From Eukaryota sp. TZLM1-RC (Eukaryota > Metamonada: BaSk clade), in NCBI GenBank assembly GCA_040285825.1, contig JAUPSS010000003.1, forward strand, positions 682,001 to 746,000: DNA of 64,000 nucleotides. Reading direction: 5' to 3'. Positions within the stretch are counted from its first letter, which is position 1. Each line of letters starts with the position of its first letter. The notes beneath the pieces were generated by a model, which was not told the DNA's origin, searched no databases, and worked only from the letters and a program-made list of their open reading frames with translations. Made by a program: the position numbers and the translations under genes. Below, piece after piece: positions 30,835-39,880 of the stretch.

Positions 30835-30913
30835 TGTTGCCTAAAGTCTATTGTAGTAAAGAAAAGTCTGATTTATTTTCTATTCATATTATATAAGCCT
30901 TAGGGCGCCAACA
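30835..30913 (-). repeat. 5' LTR of retrotransposon B
   Basis: Identical in all 79 positions to 23638-23716. It is followed on the right by the target repeat TTAT (30914-30917) and by the continuation of the duplicated arrestin flank. Confidence 0.93.
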
Positions 30914-31626
30914 TTATAGCTCTCGAATGGACCTATTGTTTACAGTAACATCTCCAATCATAAAAATTAATGATGTTTAACTAACATCAATAATAATCAA
31001 TGAAAATCGTTTCAGAATTTTAAACAAACAAGATCCAGCAAATGCTTTTGATGACATTTGTGTTTCCAATCATGATTTATGTCCACCATGAAGCCCATAA
31101 TAATTGAACTACTATTTTTGCAGTTTTTACAATGGAATTTACAAGATCATAAAAAATCAATCACCTTTGTTGAAATTACTATTACTTGAGTAGATTGTTG
31201 AAATAATTACTAGTGGTCACTAGAACTAATGTGGATTATCTATATTTACCCAAAAGGGACCATTGAGTCTTGCAGAAAAGCAAAATTAGGGACATGTGAA
31301 ATTAAACTTTGCATTTGCTTGATCCCACAAATTGTTGGACGAAAATTGGAACCTTGTTGTCTTCTAAAATTCATTTGTTTTTTCCCAGAGGAATATGATG
31401 ATTTTTACATTGTATGTTGTGATCCTAGCCCCATCTTTGCAGTCACTAAACAAGTGATAATGCTTACCAGTTTTTGTTTTCATTCACCAAGACATTAATA
31501 ATGAAACAAAGACAAATATTATTAAACATCAAAACTTACAAAAAGCTAAATTTACAGCTGGTAACCAGTGGCACAACAATTCAAACAACAAAAGATGATG
31601 AAAGCGAAACTCAACAAAGAATCCAC

Positions 31627-32037
31627 CTACTCTAAAGGACTATAAACTGTTCGCTCCACCGTGTGTGTCTTACGATCTCCACTAAACATACACACTAAAT
31701 TGATGGTAAAGACCACCTCACCTTGGTCTTCAGCTGAGAATGTAATACGATACAGACCCATATTGTTGAGAAGCTTCCTTTTGTGTTTGGAAATTAATTC
31801 ATCGGGGAGGCCAGGTACCATGAACACTGCTTTGTTAATGCCACTGTTAAGCGAAAGCTTCTTAGTTGTCAATTGGACAACTGAGCGAGCAGATGCGACA
31901 TCCATAACCAGATCAATTGTTGCAGTGAGGTCATAATTTTGGGTAGAAGAAAGTTCAATTTCAACTGAGAAGTCATGTGAAGGGATAGAATCATCTTCAA
32001 TGGAACAGTGAGTGAGATTCAAAGAGTCAGTAGTCAT
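31627..32037 (-). CDS. Small protein, unknown family
   Basis: 136 residues from ATG 32037, no signal peptide, no membrane segment and no cysteine motif. The alternating hydrophobic pattern (FSVEIELSSTQNYDLTATIDLVMDV, LYRITFSAEDQGEVVFTINLVCMF) suggests an all-beta domain of immunoglobulin or C2 type. The uninterrupted frame in AT-rich DNA and the balanced composition argue that it is a real gene. It is not recognised. To its left, 31256-31626 shows no gene. Confidence 0.6.
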   Translation of the reverse strand: MTTDSLNLTHCSIEDDSIPSHDFSVEIELSSTQNYDLTATIDLVMDVASARSVVQLTTKKLSLNSGINKAVFMVPGLPDELISKHKRKLLNNMGLYRITFSAEDQGEVVFTINLVCMFSGDRKTHTVERTVYSPLE

Positions 32038-32141
32038 TGCTTTTGTCTACAATATTATTGATTTGAATACAATGTGAGCAAACACGTATAGGAAATTCCC
32101 ATAAGTACACGATCAAATTTCGTGTGGAGCAATTACAAAAA

Positions 32142-32618
32142 CTATCTGCTGCACAGATATTGAGGCCTTTCATTACCACTCATTCTTGCTTCAGCAATTG
32201 CAAACATATTCAGACAAGGTTGCTTATTTCTATTGAAAAGCTTTATTGAGCCTTTGTTACTGAGTTTGCAACTCTCACTGTTACAAGCCAATAAACCATG
32301 ACATGTAATAACAGGAGTCTTTTTTTCTTCTATAGAATCTGGGATTTGCGACTCTCAAAAACGTAGCAACCTTTTCAAAACAAGAAGGACATTTTGCTGA
32401 AGTGAAAACCTCATTAATGATCAATATTTCAAATCCATTTCTTTTCAGTAATTGAATCCATCCAATGAGTCGAGTAGGTCTCTGATGTTTCAAATTCTTG
32501 GAACCTTTTTTACCATAATCACCCATTAGTATTAAAATGTCTTTTGGGTTGCCAAAATTCTGAACAAGGACCTTAGTTTTAATGCTGAATTTGATATTGA
32601 AAAACACATCAAATTTTT
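32142..32618 (-). pseudogene. Fanzor-like nuclease, C-terminal half (separated by a LINE)
   Basis: The frame begins FDVFFNIKFSIKTKVLVQNFG and contains DILILMGDYG, RPTRLIGWIQLLKRNGFEILIINEVFTSAKCPSC (glutamate and first zinc cysteines). After a frameshift near 32320 it continues CHGLLACNSESC, LFNRNKQPCLNMFAIAEAR and a terminal RPQYL. This is the Fanzor/TnpB RuvC C-terminus. The third catalytic motif reads NRN instead of NRD, so activity is doubtful. It continues in frame, across the LINE at 32619-34047, from the fragment at 34048-34870. Confidence 0.75.
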
Positions 32619-34047
32619 TATTTTAAAAATTTGTTATTCTGGAAAATTCACTCATATTTTAAAATCAACCTTCTTCAGTATCTCTTGATTTTTGTAAATC
32701 TTTCAACAAAGTTCGGGTCAAATTATTTTTTCTTTATTGGAGGTAAATGAATCTTTAATTCGAAGTCATGTTTTTTGTTCTGCTGAATTGGGTGGAATTG
32801 GTTTCACTAAATCAATTTTATGTAAAGCACCTTTTTTAGGAGGTGGAAAATTTTATTTTTGAATTTTTCCAAAGGTTTCCTTATGATGTTCATTTGATCC
32901 ATGGTGAATCAAATTTTTATTTGAATCAACTTCAAATTGAATTAAATAATTTGCCTAGTGATATCTGGATTCAGTGTTTTCCTCAGAATGTTCAATAAAT
33001 TCCCAACCGATTACCTCCAAATTTACGTTTTTGCCTGAAAAAGCTTCAGCACCATCTGGTTAAATTATATGAAGGCTTGGATTATGAAGTAAGATTTGGC
33101 TTGGTCAAAACTGAAAGTCCCGCTTTTGGTAATTATTTAAAGGACATTCGTGATAGTTCTGCTGCTCTTTTAGTAACTCAAATTCCCTCTGTTTATGGAT
33201 TTTTGTTAAAAAACAATGAATGGCTTTTAAACATGCGTTTTCGTTGTTTTCTGTGGCCAAACAATTTGTCCAATCATTTAACTTGTAAATGTGGTAAACC
33301 TATTTTGTTTACTCATCTTTTGAACTGTAAACATTTCATTACATTTAGAAGCAAAGTGCATAATAATGTCAGGAACCCAAATTAATGTTATGTGCAAATC
33401 ATAACGAGTAGATTCCTTTTTGAAGCCGTTGTTATCAAAAGTAATTCTTGATGACCCCAATATTGATAGTACGCGTTACAAGAGAACTTCTATGGGACTG
33501 ACAAGAGGTGATCTAGTTGTTCCCGGTTTAAATGGTAGTTTTACTATTTTAGACGCCATGTCTATTGACCCTTGTAATTCTTCTAACGAACATCTCATCA
33601 ACTCGGATGTAAATAATCCTCTTCTTGTAAGCGAAAAATATAAAATTGCTAAATATGCAAAACTTATTTCGTCAGTTAATGAAAATTCTCATGCCCAATA
33701 TAATTTATGTCTTTTTGTTTTTTTTGCTTGAATCTCCAAATAAGGCTGCTATGGCTTTCCTTGAGGATTTTGTTGTAGTTGTAACGGAAAGAACTGGACG
33801 AATTTTCAATCCTGTTTACTGGCAAAACAGGATTGTATTTTCTATTTTTAGGGGAATGGTAAAACTAACTTCTGATTCACTCTCTTCTTTTGGGAAATTT
33901 TCTGAATCTTTAGCAATTAATTGTTTTGATGTAGGGGAGATAGGTTTTGAGGATGTGGAGTTTTAATTGTGTATTTTATGTTTTTATACCGCTTAAATGA
34001 ATAAAATAAAAATAAATGAAAAAAAAAGGTTTTTTAACAACCAACTT
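32619..34047 (+). mobile_element. RLE-type LINE inserted in the Fanzor-like gene
   Basis: The 1.43-kb insert encodes, with frameshifts, the LINE part after RT: LVKLYEGLDYEVRFGLVKTESP, the zinc finger (MRFRCFLWPNNLSNHLTCKCGKPILFTHLLNCKHFITFRSKVH), the nuclease (LTRGDLVVPGLNGSFTILDAMSIDPC) and the tail ending IGFEDVEF. A-rich sequence follows at 34000-34028. Similar ten-base stretches TCAAATTTTT (32609) and TCAAACTTTT (34048) may be its decayed target repeat. About 20 bases after the A-run remain unexplained. Confidence 0.75.
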
Positions 34048-34870
34048 TCAAACTTTTACTTGTGAAGAAAAGCTTGCATTTCATGAATGCTCCACAAGTC
34101 AAGACTGTAAAAGTCAATTGTCGAAAAAACTTGCCGAAGTTTGGCAACCACAAAGTTGGAAAAATATATAAAAGTTGCTGAATTGGCAGCAAACGCGGAT
34201 GATTCGGTGTTTGCATTTCCAATTGTCATTTCGTTAGACTCTGTCATTTGGTTCCCGTCGTAATACACCTCAATATACTTTGTCGCCCATCGTTTTTACA
34301 TTCATCCTACTTTCAAAGACCAGGACATCTGAGTCATTCTCAACCATTTGTACTTCTTGTCTTGATTCATCACCCGACTATTTCTTTGCTGTTCAGTTTC
34401 ATGTTCAGGCACCATGGCTAGTTCTTGATCAGTCTTTTTACTCCCAAAATACAATAAATCACGTTTTCCAGGATCACAAACAACAATTCGTTTGTCTTGA
34501 AAAGCATCAACATCAACATCATGAATATATAAATCAGAAATACTGGCCTTGTTGTCTGGCTTACATTTCTGACCTTGTAAATCCCGACGAACAAATTCTA
34601 CTGCAATATTAAATCCATCTGTGTGAATAATGTTGTTGAATTTATAGCTCTTCTGTTTGAACATTGGCTGGTTTAAATCGAGAATATTAGACCAAAAGTC
34701 AAATTGCTGAGGTGGTTTGAATTTCGTAATTTGGGCTAGTGTATTGGACATTTTTAATCTCTGATCAGGCAACAAATCGTCCATCAATGTTTGTCTAATA
34801 ATTGTCCATATTGTTCTTGTATCAATAGGAAAATATCCTGGACCCACAGTGGTTGAAGCAGGAGAAATAT
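34048..34870 (-). pseudogene. Fanzor-like nuclease, N-terminal half and first RuvC motif
   Basis: The 181-residue frame from 34847 has GPGYFPIDTRTIWTIIRQTL, the FNNIIHTDGFNIAVEF segment (the TDG motif typical of Fanzor1) and RIVVCDPGKRDLLYFGS (first RuvC aspartate, near 34485), then YKWLRMTQMS. A frameshift near 34310 leads to ANSATFIYFSNFVVAKL and FYSLDLW, which precedes the LINE insertion. It directly follows the exonuclease-like region on the same strand, with an in-frame TAG near 34905 between them. Confidence 0.75.
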
Positions 34871-34924
34871 AATAAGGTTTTTTCTCTCTACTGGAGATCT
34901 ATTGGGCAATTGTAATTGCTAGTT

Positions 34925-35969
34925 TTAGGAATATTTGAGGATCTTTATATGGGAAAATTCCTGATGAAGTTTGATTTTCTTTTCATTTATCATTTTATAT
35001 GCCAGATTGCCTAATCCATGTCCGTAGGGTATTTTAATAATTTTTTTTGGCAAAAACCATAAAAGGAAAAAAGCCATTTTCCCTGATAACAACTTCTCTC
35101 CATCTTGGTGAAAGTTGATTGAGTACATCAATTGCTGTATCATCTCGAACAGTGGGAAATGGTAAATCAAAATAATTTAATCTATTTTTTAAAACCTGCA
35201 AATCAAACTGCATTAAATTGTGATTAAGAAAACAATGAGGTTGATGAGTACCAATAAGGTTTAAGAACCTATGAAGCAAGGTTTCTCGTCAGAGAAAATT
35301 TCTGCCTGAATATCGATATCAATGTCAGGTAATCTGATTTGAGGACTAATTCTCAATATAAGTGAATATTTACTCTCCAAAAAGAAATTATGACGATCAA
35401 ACTTATCAATAACAAGTGAAATTAAAAACACTTGTTGATCTGAAATCCACTCATCCATTTGCTCATCAGTTTTTTTTAAAAGATTTGCACCCTCTTTTCT
35501 CTTTTTGTTGATAATCTCGTCAGGAAGGAGAAATTGGCCATCATGATTTTGGTAAAGCTGACCATCCTGATAGATTTCAAGATCGAAGTACATAACAGTG
35601 GGAAGAATTTGATTTGGGGTCATTGATTTGAATTGAATCAATGGATCAGGCTTGAAGCCACTAAGACTTGGCTCAACTTTTTTGACCTTATTCGGTTTCA
35701 ATGGTTTTTTAGTCAAAATCTGCCTGTTCAACATTGTATTCTCAATACAAATTTCTCGGTTCAATACTTTTTGTTGTTGTTTTTCGCTTACGCTTTGATG
35801 TTTGCTGGTCAAAAATCGCTTTTCTCATAATTTTTGATGGAGGAGTTGATTTAAAATTGGATCTTCTCTTTCTGGGACCAGGATTTATTTCAGCATCTCC
35901 ACCCAGTGTTAAATCAACAGTAAATGGGTTTGTTGATAAAGATGTTGGGAGCTTCTGGATTGAAAACAT
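34925..35969 (-). CDS. 2A-like leader plus DEDD exonuclease-like domain, frameshifted
   Basis: From ATG 35969 a 75-residue frame carries a 2A-like motif at residues 25-32, then basic sequence. A shift near 35790 leads to a frame with VMYFDLEIYQDG (exonuclease motif I, D and E near 35580), then after a stop/shift near 35265 CFLNHNLMQFDLQVLKNRL (motif II, near 35200), and after another near 35040 YGHGLGNLAYKMINEKKIKLHQEF (probable motif III). This resembles DnaQ/PolB-type 3'-5' exonucleases; no polymerase domain follows. Instead the Fanzor-like frame begins. The three frameshifts sit in homopolymer-rich DNA, so decay or sequence error is possible. Confidence 0.55.
35874..35897 (-). other. 2A-like ribosome-skipping motif
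   Basis: The residues GGDAEINPGP preceded by VDLTL match the 2A consensus D-x-E-x-N-P-G-P with the usual hydrophobic upstream stretch. 2A-like sequences at the N-terminus of retroelement polyproteins are known from several LINE families. Separation would occur between G and P at about 35877. Confidence 0.7.
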
Positions 35970-36026
35970 AAACTATTAACATAATAGTCAATCTCAACAT
36001 TATTAGATCAACAATTTAAGACACAA

Positions 36027-36245
36027 CATCCCGTATTTAAAGTGCAAGCACCTTAACCACAAAAAACACCTAAATCAAAAACACCAAAAAAATAGTTCAA
36101 AACAAAACAAAAGCAAACGAAGCATCCCGTATCTAAAATGCAAGTATTTAAACCACAAAAAACAACAAAATCAAAAACATCAAAATAACAATTCAAAACA
36201 AAACAAAAACAAAAGAAACATCCTGGATCTAAGGTGATTAGCACC
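36027..36245. repeat. 96-bp tandem repeat upstream of the 2A ORF
   Basis: Two full units (36027-36122, 36123-36218) and a partial third begin CATCCCG or CATCCTG and contain AACCACAAAAAAC and TTCAAAACAAAACAAAA. They lie 60-280 bases upstream of the ATG at 35969, where element 5' UTR repeats or promoters are often found. Confidence 0.75.
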
Positions 36246-36611
36246 ATGGGTGATTCAACAGCACCCATATTATGACTCACATAAATACTGAAAATAGTTC
36301 AATATTCTACCCCCACGGAAGGATCAGAACGACGATTCCGATAGAAAATCGAGGTTCTGATTTTCTGTTTATTCATGTAAAGCAGGATGACTGTTTCCGA
36401 CTGACGAATTTGGGAGGAAGTACTCTGCTGTTCTGTGAAGAACAATTTGAAAGAAGAGGTGGGAACCGGGTCCGTAACCTCGTTATCTTTTTTCTCGTTT
36501 CGCTGCATGATGTTAGAAAAATGGGAAGAGTCAAGATAATCGCGCTGTCTAACACGATGTCTGGCAATTTCAAATTGATTGCTCATTTCTACATATCATA
36601 TCCTGGTAGGA

Positions 36612-38210
36612 AAAAGCAAATGGACAAAGGACATAATGAGTATGCAATTCAGCATTCAAGGATAGCAACTTTGCTGTTCACGTTTTTGGAAACACAAATG
36701 CTTCTTAATCACTTTCTCTGTGGTTGCCAACAGTAGTCTCAAGTTCTGGGACATTTTGCCACATTGTTGTGAACTCACGCTACTTGCACTAACTAGATTT
36801 TTTTGCTATTGGATATTTAATAATTGCATTGGTAGATCATATTGAAAACTAGAATTGCACATTAGCAAAACCATTATTTTTAAAACTTTTAAAACTTTCC
36901 CAATACCTCTATTACAAAAAACCCCAATCAATTCCATCGATTCATTAAAATTAGTCGCAATTCTGTGTCAAAGTGTATTTCCAACAGCTGGAACTCCAAA
37001 TTCCCGAATTAAAAAAATTATTCCGGAAACAGACAAATTGTAAAACTAAACAACAAACCGAAACTAAAGCTTTTACCTACTCAAACCCCATTAATCAATT
37101 TTGTTTTTGAATTTTGCAACCGTTTTTTGATGATGTTAATTTATTGAATTCTACAAGCAATATTTATTTAAGACACCTTGAAAATGCCCTTGATTGTTTA
37201 CCTCCAGAAATTTGGAGTAAATGCTTTCCCGATAATATACAGGAAATACCAACTAGAAAACAAGTTAATTTGAGGTATTGTGTTAAATAATTGCAGCAAA
37301 AATTAACAATAATTTGTGAAGGTTTGGATTTTAATGTTCTTCTTGGTGCAGTCAAAAAAGATAATCCCGTTTTCGCAAATTTTTTGCTAGATGCTCAAAA
37401 TAGTTCTTCATCTTGTTTAACTTCTCAAATTTCTCATCTTTATGGTCTTCTTTTAGATGATACCACATTTTCTTGCACAATGCACCTTCGATGTTTTATT
37501 TGGCCCAATAACGTTGCTCATAATTTGGTTTGCAAATGTGGATCAAAAATGTCTCCAAATCATTTGTTGAACTGTAAACATTCTATTACTTTTCGATCAA
37601 AGGTCCATGATGCAGTTAGAGATCAGCTCTACTGTATGTCTAAGTCTTACACAATTGTCTTCTTTTTGGAACCATTACTTTCTCGTTTGGTTGATGAGGA
37701 CACTTTGAATTCTTTTGGTCGTAACAGAGATGATTTAATGTTTGAAGGACTTGAAGGGACCACTATCATTACTGATGTGGAATCAACTGTTGTGTGTAAT
37801 AATCCTGTCATACCATTAGCTCAGTCAAAACACAAGAATCCGCTGTCTGTTGCCCAAAATTCTGAAATTGATAAATATAAAGCAAAGTTGCTATTGAATG
37901 CTGAATCTCACACTCATTATGTCCTTTGTACATTTGCTTTTTCCTTACATGGTGCGCTTATACCACTTGCTTTATCTTTTTTGGATGATTTTGTTGAAAT
38001 TGTAAAACAACGTACAAAAAGAATTTTTGACAAAACGTTTTACAGAACAGAATTGTATTTTCAATTTTCAAAGGTGTTGACCCGTTATTGTCTTCTGCTT
38101 TATTAGCTCTTGGTCGTTTTTATGAAGGAGAAACTTCCAGTCAATTTTTGTTGCCTGATTTGGGATGGGAGGATTTAGACTTTCAATTTTTGTGTTTAGT
38201 TTTTTGAAAG
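36612..38210 (+). mobile_element. Composite repeat plus RLE-type LINE copy
   Basis: 36612-37195 is the second copy of the repeat at 14590-15178. From about 37185 the plus strand carries LINE coding sequence: LPPEIWSKCFPDNIQEIPTR, ICEGLDFNVLLGAVKK, the zinc finger (CKCGSKMSPNHLLNCKHSITFRSKVHDAVRD), the nuclease (FGRNRDDLMFEGLEGTTIITDVESTVVC) and the tail LHGALIPLALSFLDDFVEIVKQ. One stop at 37290 and a frameshift near 38040 break it. The 271-residue frame 37291-38106 is one of the longest open LINE pieces here. The nuclease reads RDDL where others have RGD-. Confidence 0.82.
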
Positions 38211-38220
38211 TAATAAATTA

Positions 38221-38577
38221 AAAATTCTCAAAAAAGTGATCATTGAGGGTCCTGCAGCTTTGCCATATGGTCGACAAGAAATTGCATTAGATACTTCTAC
38301 TTCAGAAAAAGGGTTGGATCCCGAATTTGTGAAATAATGAAATTCAAAGGTATGATCAACACATGTACACCTGTTAAGTGATGCAAAAAATCATTACAAG
38401 CAACAAGAGATAGAAGCATAGCACCGTTTATTGCACTTTTGGCATCTGATTAGATGCTATTTGACTATAACGTAATAATCCATGCTAAGGCTTTTATTGA
38501 CTATTTTGTGATTTGTCAACTATTGACTATTTGTGAGTTATGTGAAAAATGACCATGGAACAATGATGAATGATCCC
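38221..38577. other. Intergenic, no complete gene
   Basis: A 33-codon open stretch at about 38239-38337 (KVIIEGPAALPYGRQEIALD and onwards, ending in TAA) looks protein-like but has no start and no recognised family. It may be a gene remnant. Nothing else is seen. Confidence 0.4.
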
Positions 38578-39081
38578 TTAAGCAGTTTCAGCACGCATAG
38601 TGAGACCGCAACGACCTACATGTTAGATTTAGAAAATATACGTACCACAGTATGAACGGTCCTTCATTTTGGCCATAAAGACACCGGGTCCACATTGAGG
38701 AGATGGACATTCGCGACGGAGACGGACAACATGTTCACCCTCAACCTTGTAATACTTGAGGATGGAGAGCTTGACGGGCTTGCGGACTTTCTTGACCTTC
38801 TTGGGCTTGGTGTAAACCTTCTTCTTTCTCTTCCTTTTACCACCATCGAGGGGAAGAGCAGCGTGAATAGTGCTACCACTTTCGATTCCGAAATCACCGA
38901 TAGAGCCTTCTTCCAGGAGGCGACCAGCATAATGGAGAGACAGCTCAGCACCTAAGATTGGCTATCAAGTGGACCCCATACCAAAGATGTCACGAACTTG
39001 AGAGTTCAAAACATGGATGCTTTCCTCGCAATCAATCTCCAAAGAATGGGACCTGTCGAGACACTTTAAGAAGACTTGCAT
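38578..39081 (-). CDS. Divergent ubiquitin-like / ribosomal protein eS31 (RPS27A) fusion
   Basis: Two 30-nt introns (38952-38981 and 38616-38645, both GT-AG) must be removed; the protein is then about 147 residues. The C-terminal part is clear eS31: [22 protein letters not shown], the zinc-ribbon cysteines in [16 protein letters not shown] and DRSYCGRCGLT. The first roughly 71 residues ([16 protein letters not shown] to HAALPLDGG) keep the ubiquitin length, fold pattern and GG processing site but very few ubiquitin residues; the usual LRLRGG reads LPLDGG. In most eukaryotes this position holds perfect ubiquitin. The gene is divergent from the PDCL3-like gene, 55 bases away. Confidence 0.88.
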
Positions 39082-39136
39082 TATGAGCAACAGAAAAAAG
39101 AGATTACCTATATTTCATTTTTGTACTTTACTCCAA
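39082..39136. promoter_or_regulatory. 55-bp divergent promoter between eS31 and PDCL3-like genes
   Basis: Only 55 bases separate the two start codons if the PDCL3-like gene begins at 39137, and less if it begins at ATG 39083. Both 5' UTRs and promoters must overlap here. No TATA box is obvious. Confidence 0.5.
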
Positions 39137-39880
39137 ATGGAAATTGATCCTATTAAGTGTCCAACTGAGTGGGATGAGCTACAGGCAAAATATGGTAATC
39201 TACCTGATCCTTGGGAAACATACAACTTGGCCAAGGAACTGACGAAACAATATCGTGCACCCTCGCAGGAAGAACTTGCCGAAGATAAGGCTGCTCAATT
39301 TGAAAATGCTACTCTTTCCGACCTCTCAGACCTTGAAGATTCCGAAGACGAAGAGTTTCTTGCTCTTTATCGAAATAAGCGATTGGAAGAACTTAAAAAT
39401 CTCCAACTAAGAGCAAAGTTTGGTTCACTAACTGAAATCCGTGCTAATGAATTTGTTGATCAAGTTACCAATGTGAGAGACCATTTTGTTGTGTGCCTTT
39501 TGTATCAAGAATATGTACCTGTTTGCAAAAGAATCATTGTTTATCTTTCACAGCTTGCCCAAAAGTTCCCAGATGTCAAGTTTGTCAAAATTGTTGGTTC
39601 AGAGTGTATACCTAATTACCCAGATTCAAATATACCCACAATTTTAATATACGATAATGGTGAAAAGAAACACTTTATAGTAGGATCTGCTGTTTATGGA
39701 GGTAACCAATGTAGTCAGGCAGACATTGAATTCTGGTTGGGACAACTTGGTATTGTTGACACTGACATTGTTGAAGATCCTAGGTTGCAAAAGAGAAATG
39801 AAGCATCTGAGTCAAGATTTAGAATGTACACTAGGCGTTCAATTCGAGGTGGTCAGGAAGGTTCAGACTCTGATTATTAG
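39137..39880 (+). CDS. Phosducin-like protein (PDCL3/PhLP2 type)
   Basis: The 247-residue protein starts with the TEWDELQAKYGNLP segment (phosducin N-terminal domain), has an acidic stretch (LSDLEDSEDEEFLALYRNKRLEEL), then KFGSLTEIRANEFVDQVTN and a thioredoxin-like domain without catalytic cysteines (FVVCLLYQEYVPVCKRI, FVKIVGSECIPNYPDSNIPTILIY). It ends in acidic GGQEGSDSDY. PhLP2/3 proteins bind the CCT chaperonin and help fold actin and tubulin. Start 39137 is chosen because the conserved domain begins there; an in-frame ATG at 39083 would add 18 residues. No introns. Confidence 0.9.
   Translation: MEIDPIKCPTEWDELQAKYGNLPDPWETYNLAKELTKQYRAPSQEELAEDKAAQFENATLSDLSDLEDSEDEEFLALYRNKRLEELKNLQLRAKFGSLTEIRANEFVDQVTNVRDHFVVCLLYQEYVPVCKRIIVYLSQLAQKFPDVKFVKIVGSECIPNYPDSNIPTILIYDNGEKKHFIVGSAVYGGNQCSQADIEFWLGQLGIVDTDIVEDPRLQKRNEASESRFRMYTRRSIRGGQEGSDSDY

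Larger units (their letters stand above)
23638..30913 (-). mobile_element. Complete Ty3/gypsy retrotransposon B with 79-bp LTRs
   Basis: Identical 79-bp LTRs (23638-23716 and 30835-30913) begin TGTTG and end CAACA and are flanked by the 4-bp repeat TTAT (23634-23637, 30914-30917). Transcribed on the minus strand, it encodes gag, protease, RT, RNase H and integrase. A purine-rich tract (reverse complement of CTTCTTCCCTTTTTC) adjoins the 3' LTR at 23717-23735. No convincing tRNA primer site was seen after the 5' LTR. Identical LTRs suggest a recent insertion, yet the pol frame is interrupted by three single-base insertions. Confidence 0.95.
22351..31255 (+). repeat. Inverted partial copy of the arrestin locus carrying two insertions
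   Basis: After removal of two insertions (22749-23027 with one target repeat, and 23638-30913 with one target repeat) this region aligns with the reverse complement of about 53660-55048: the arrestin 3' coding end, its 3' flank and intergenic DNA. The alignment resumes exactly at TTATAGCTCTCGAATGG (30914). A small deletion near 31070 and divergence near 31255 mark later changes. The other copy shows both sites without insertions. Confidence 0.9.

Noticed and set aside
34925-35812. Family B DNA polymerase of a Maverick/Polinton or virus-like element
   Set aside because: Exonuclease-type motifs are seen but no palm motifs (such as SLYPS or YGDTD) follow; Fanzor sequence comes next instead.
38664-38951. 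95-residue minus-strand frame [15 protein letters not shown]...
   Set aside because: It is an off-frame reading of the eS31 fusion gene, whose true frame needs two 30-nt introns removed.
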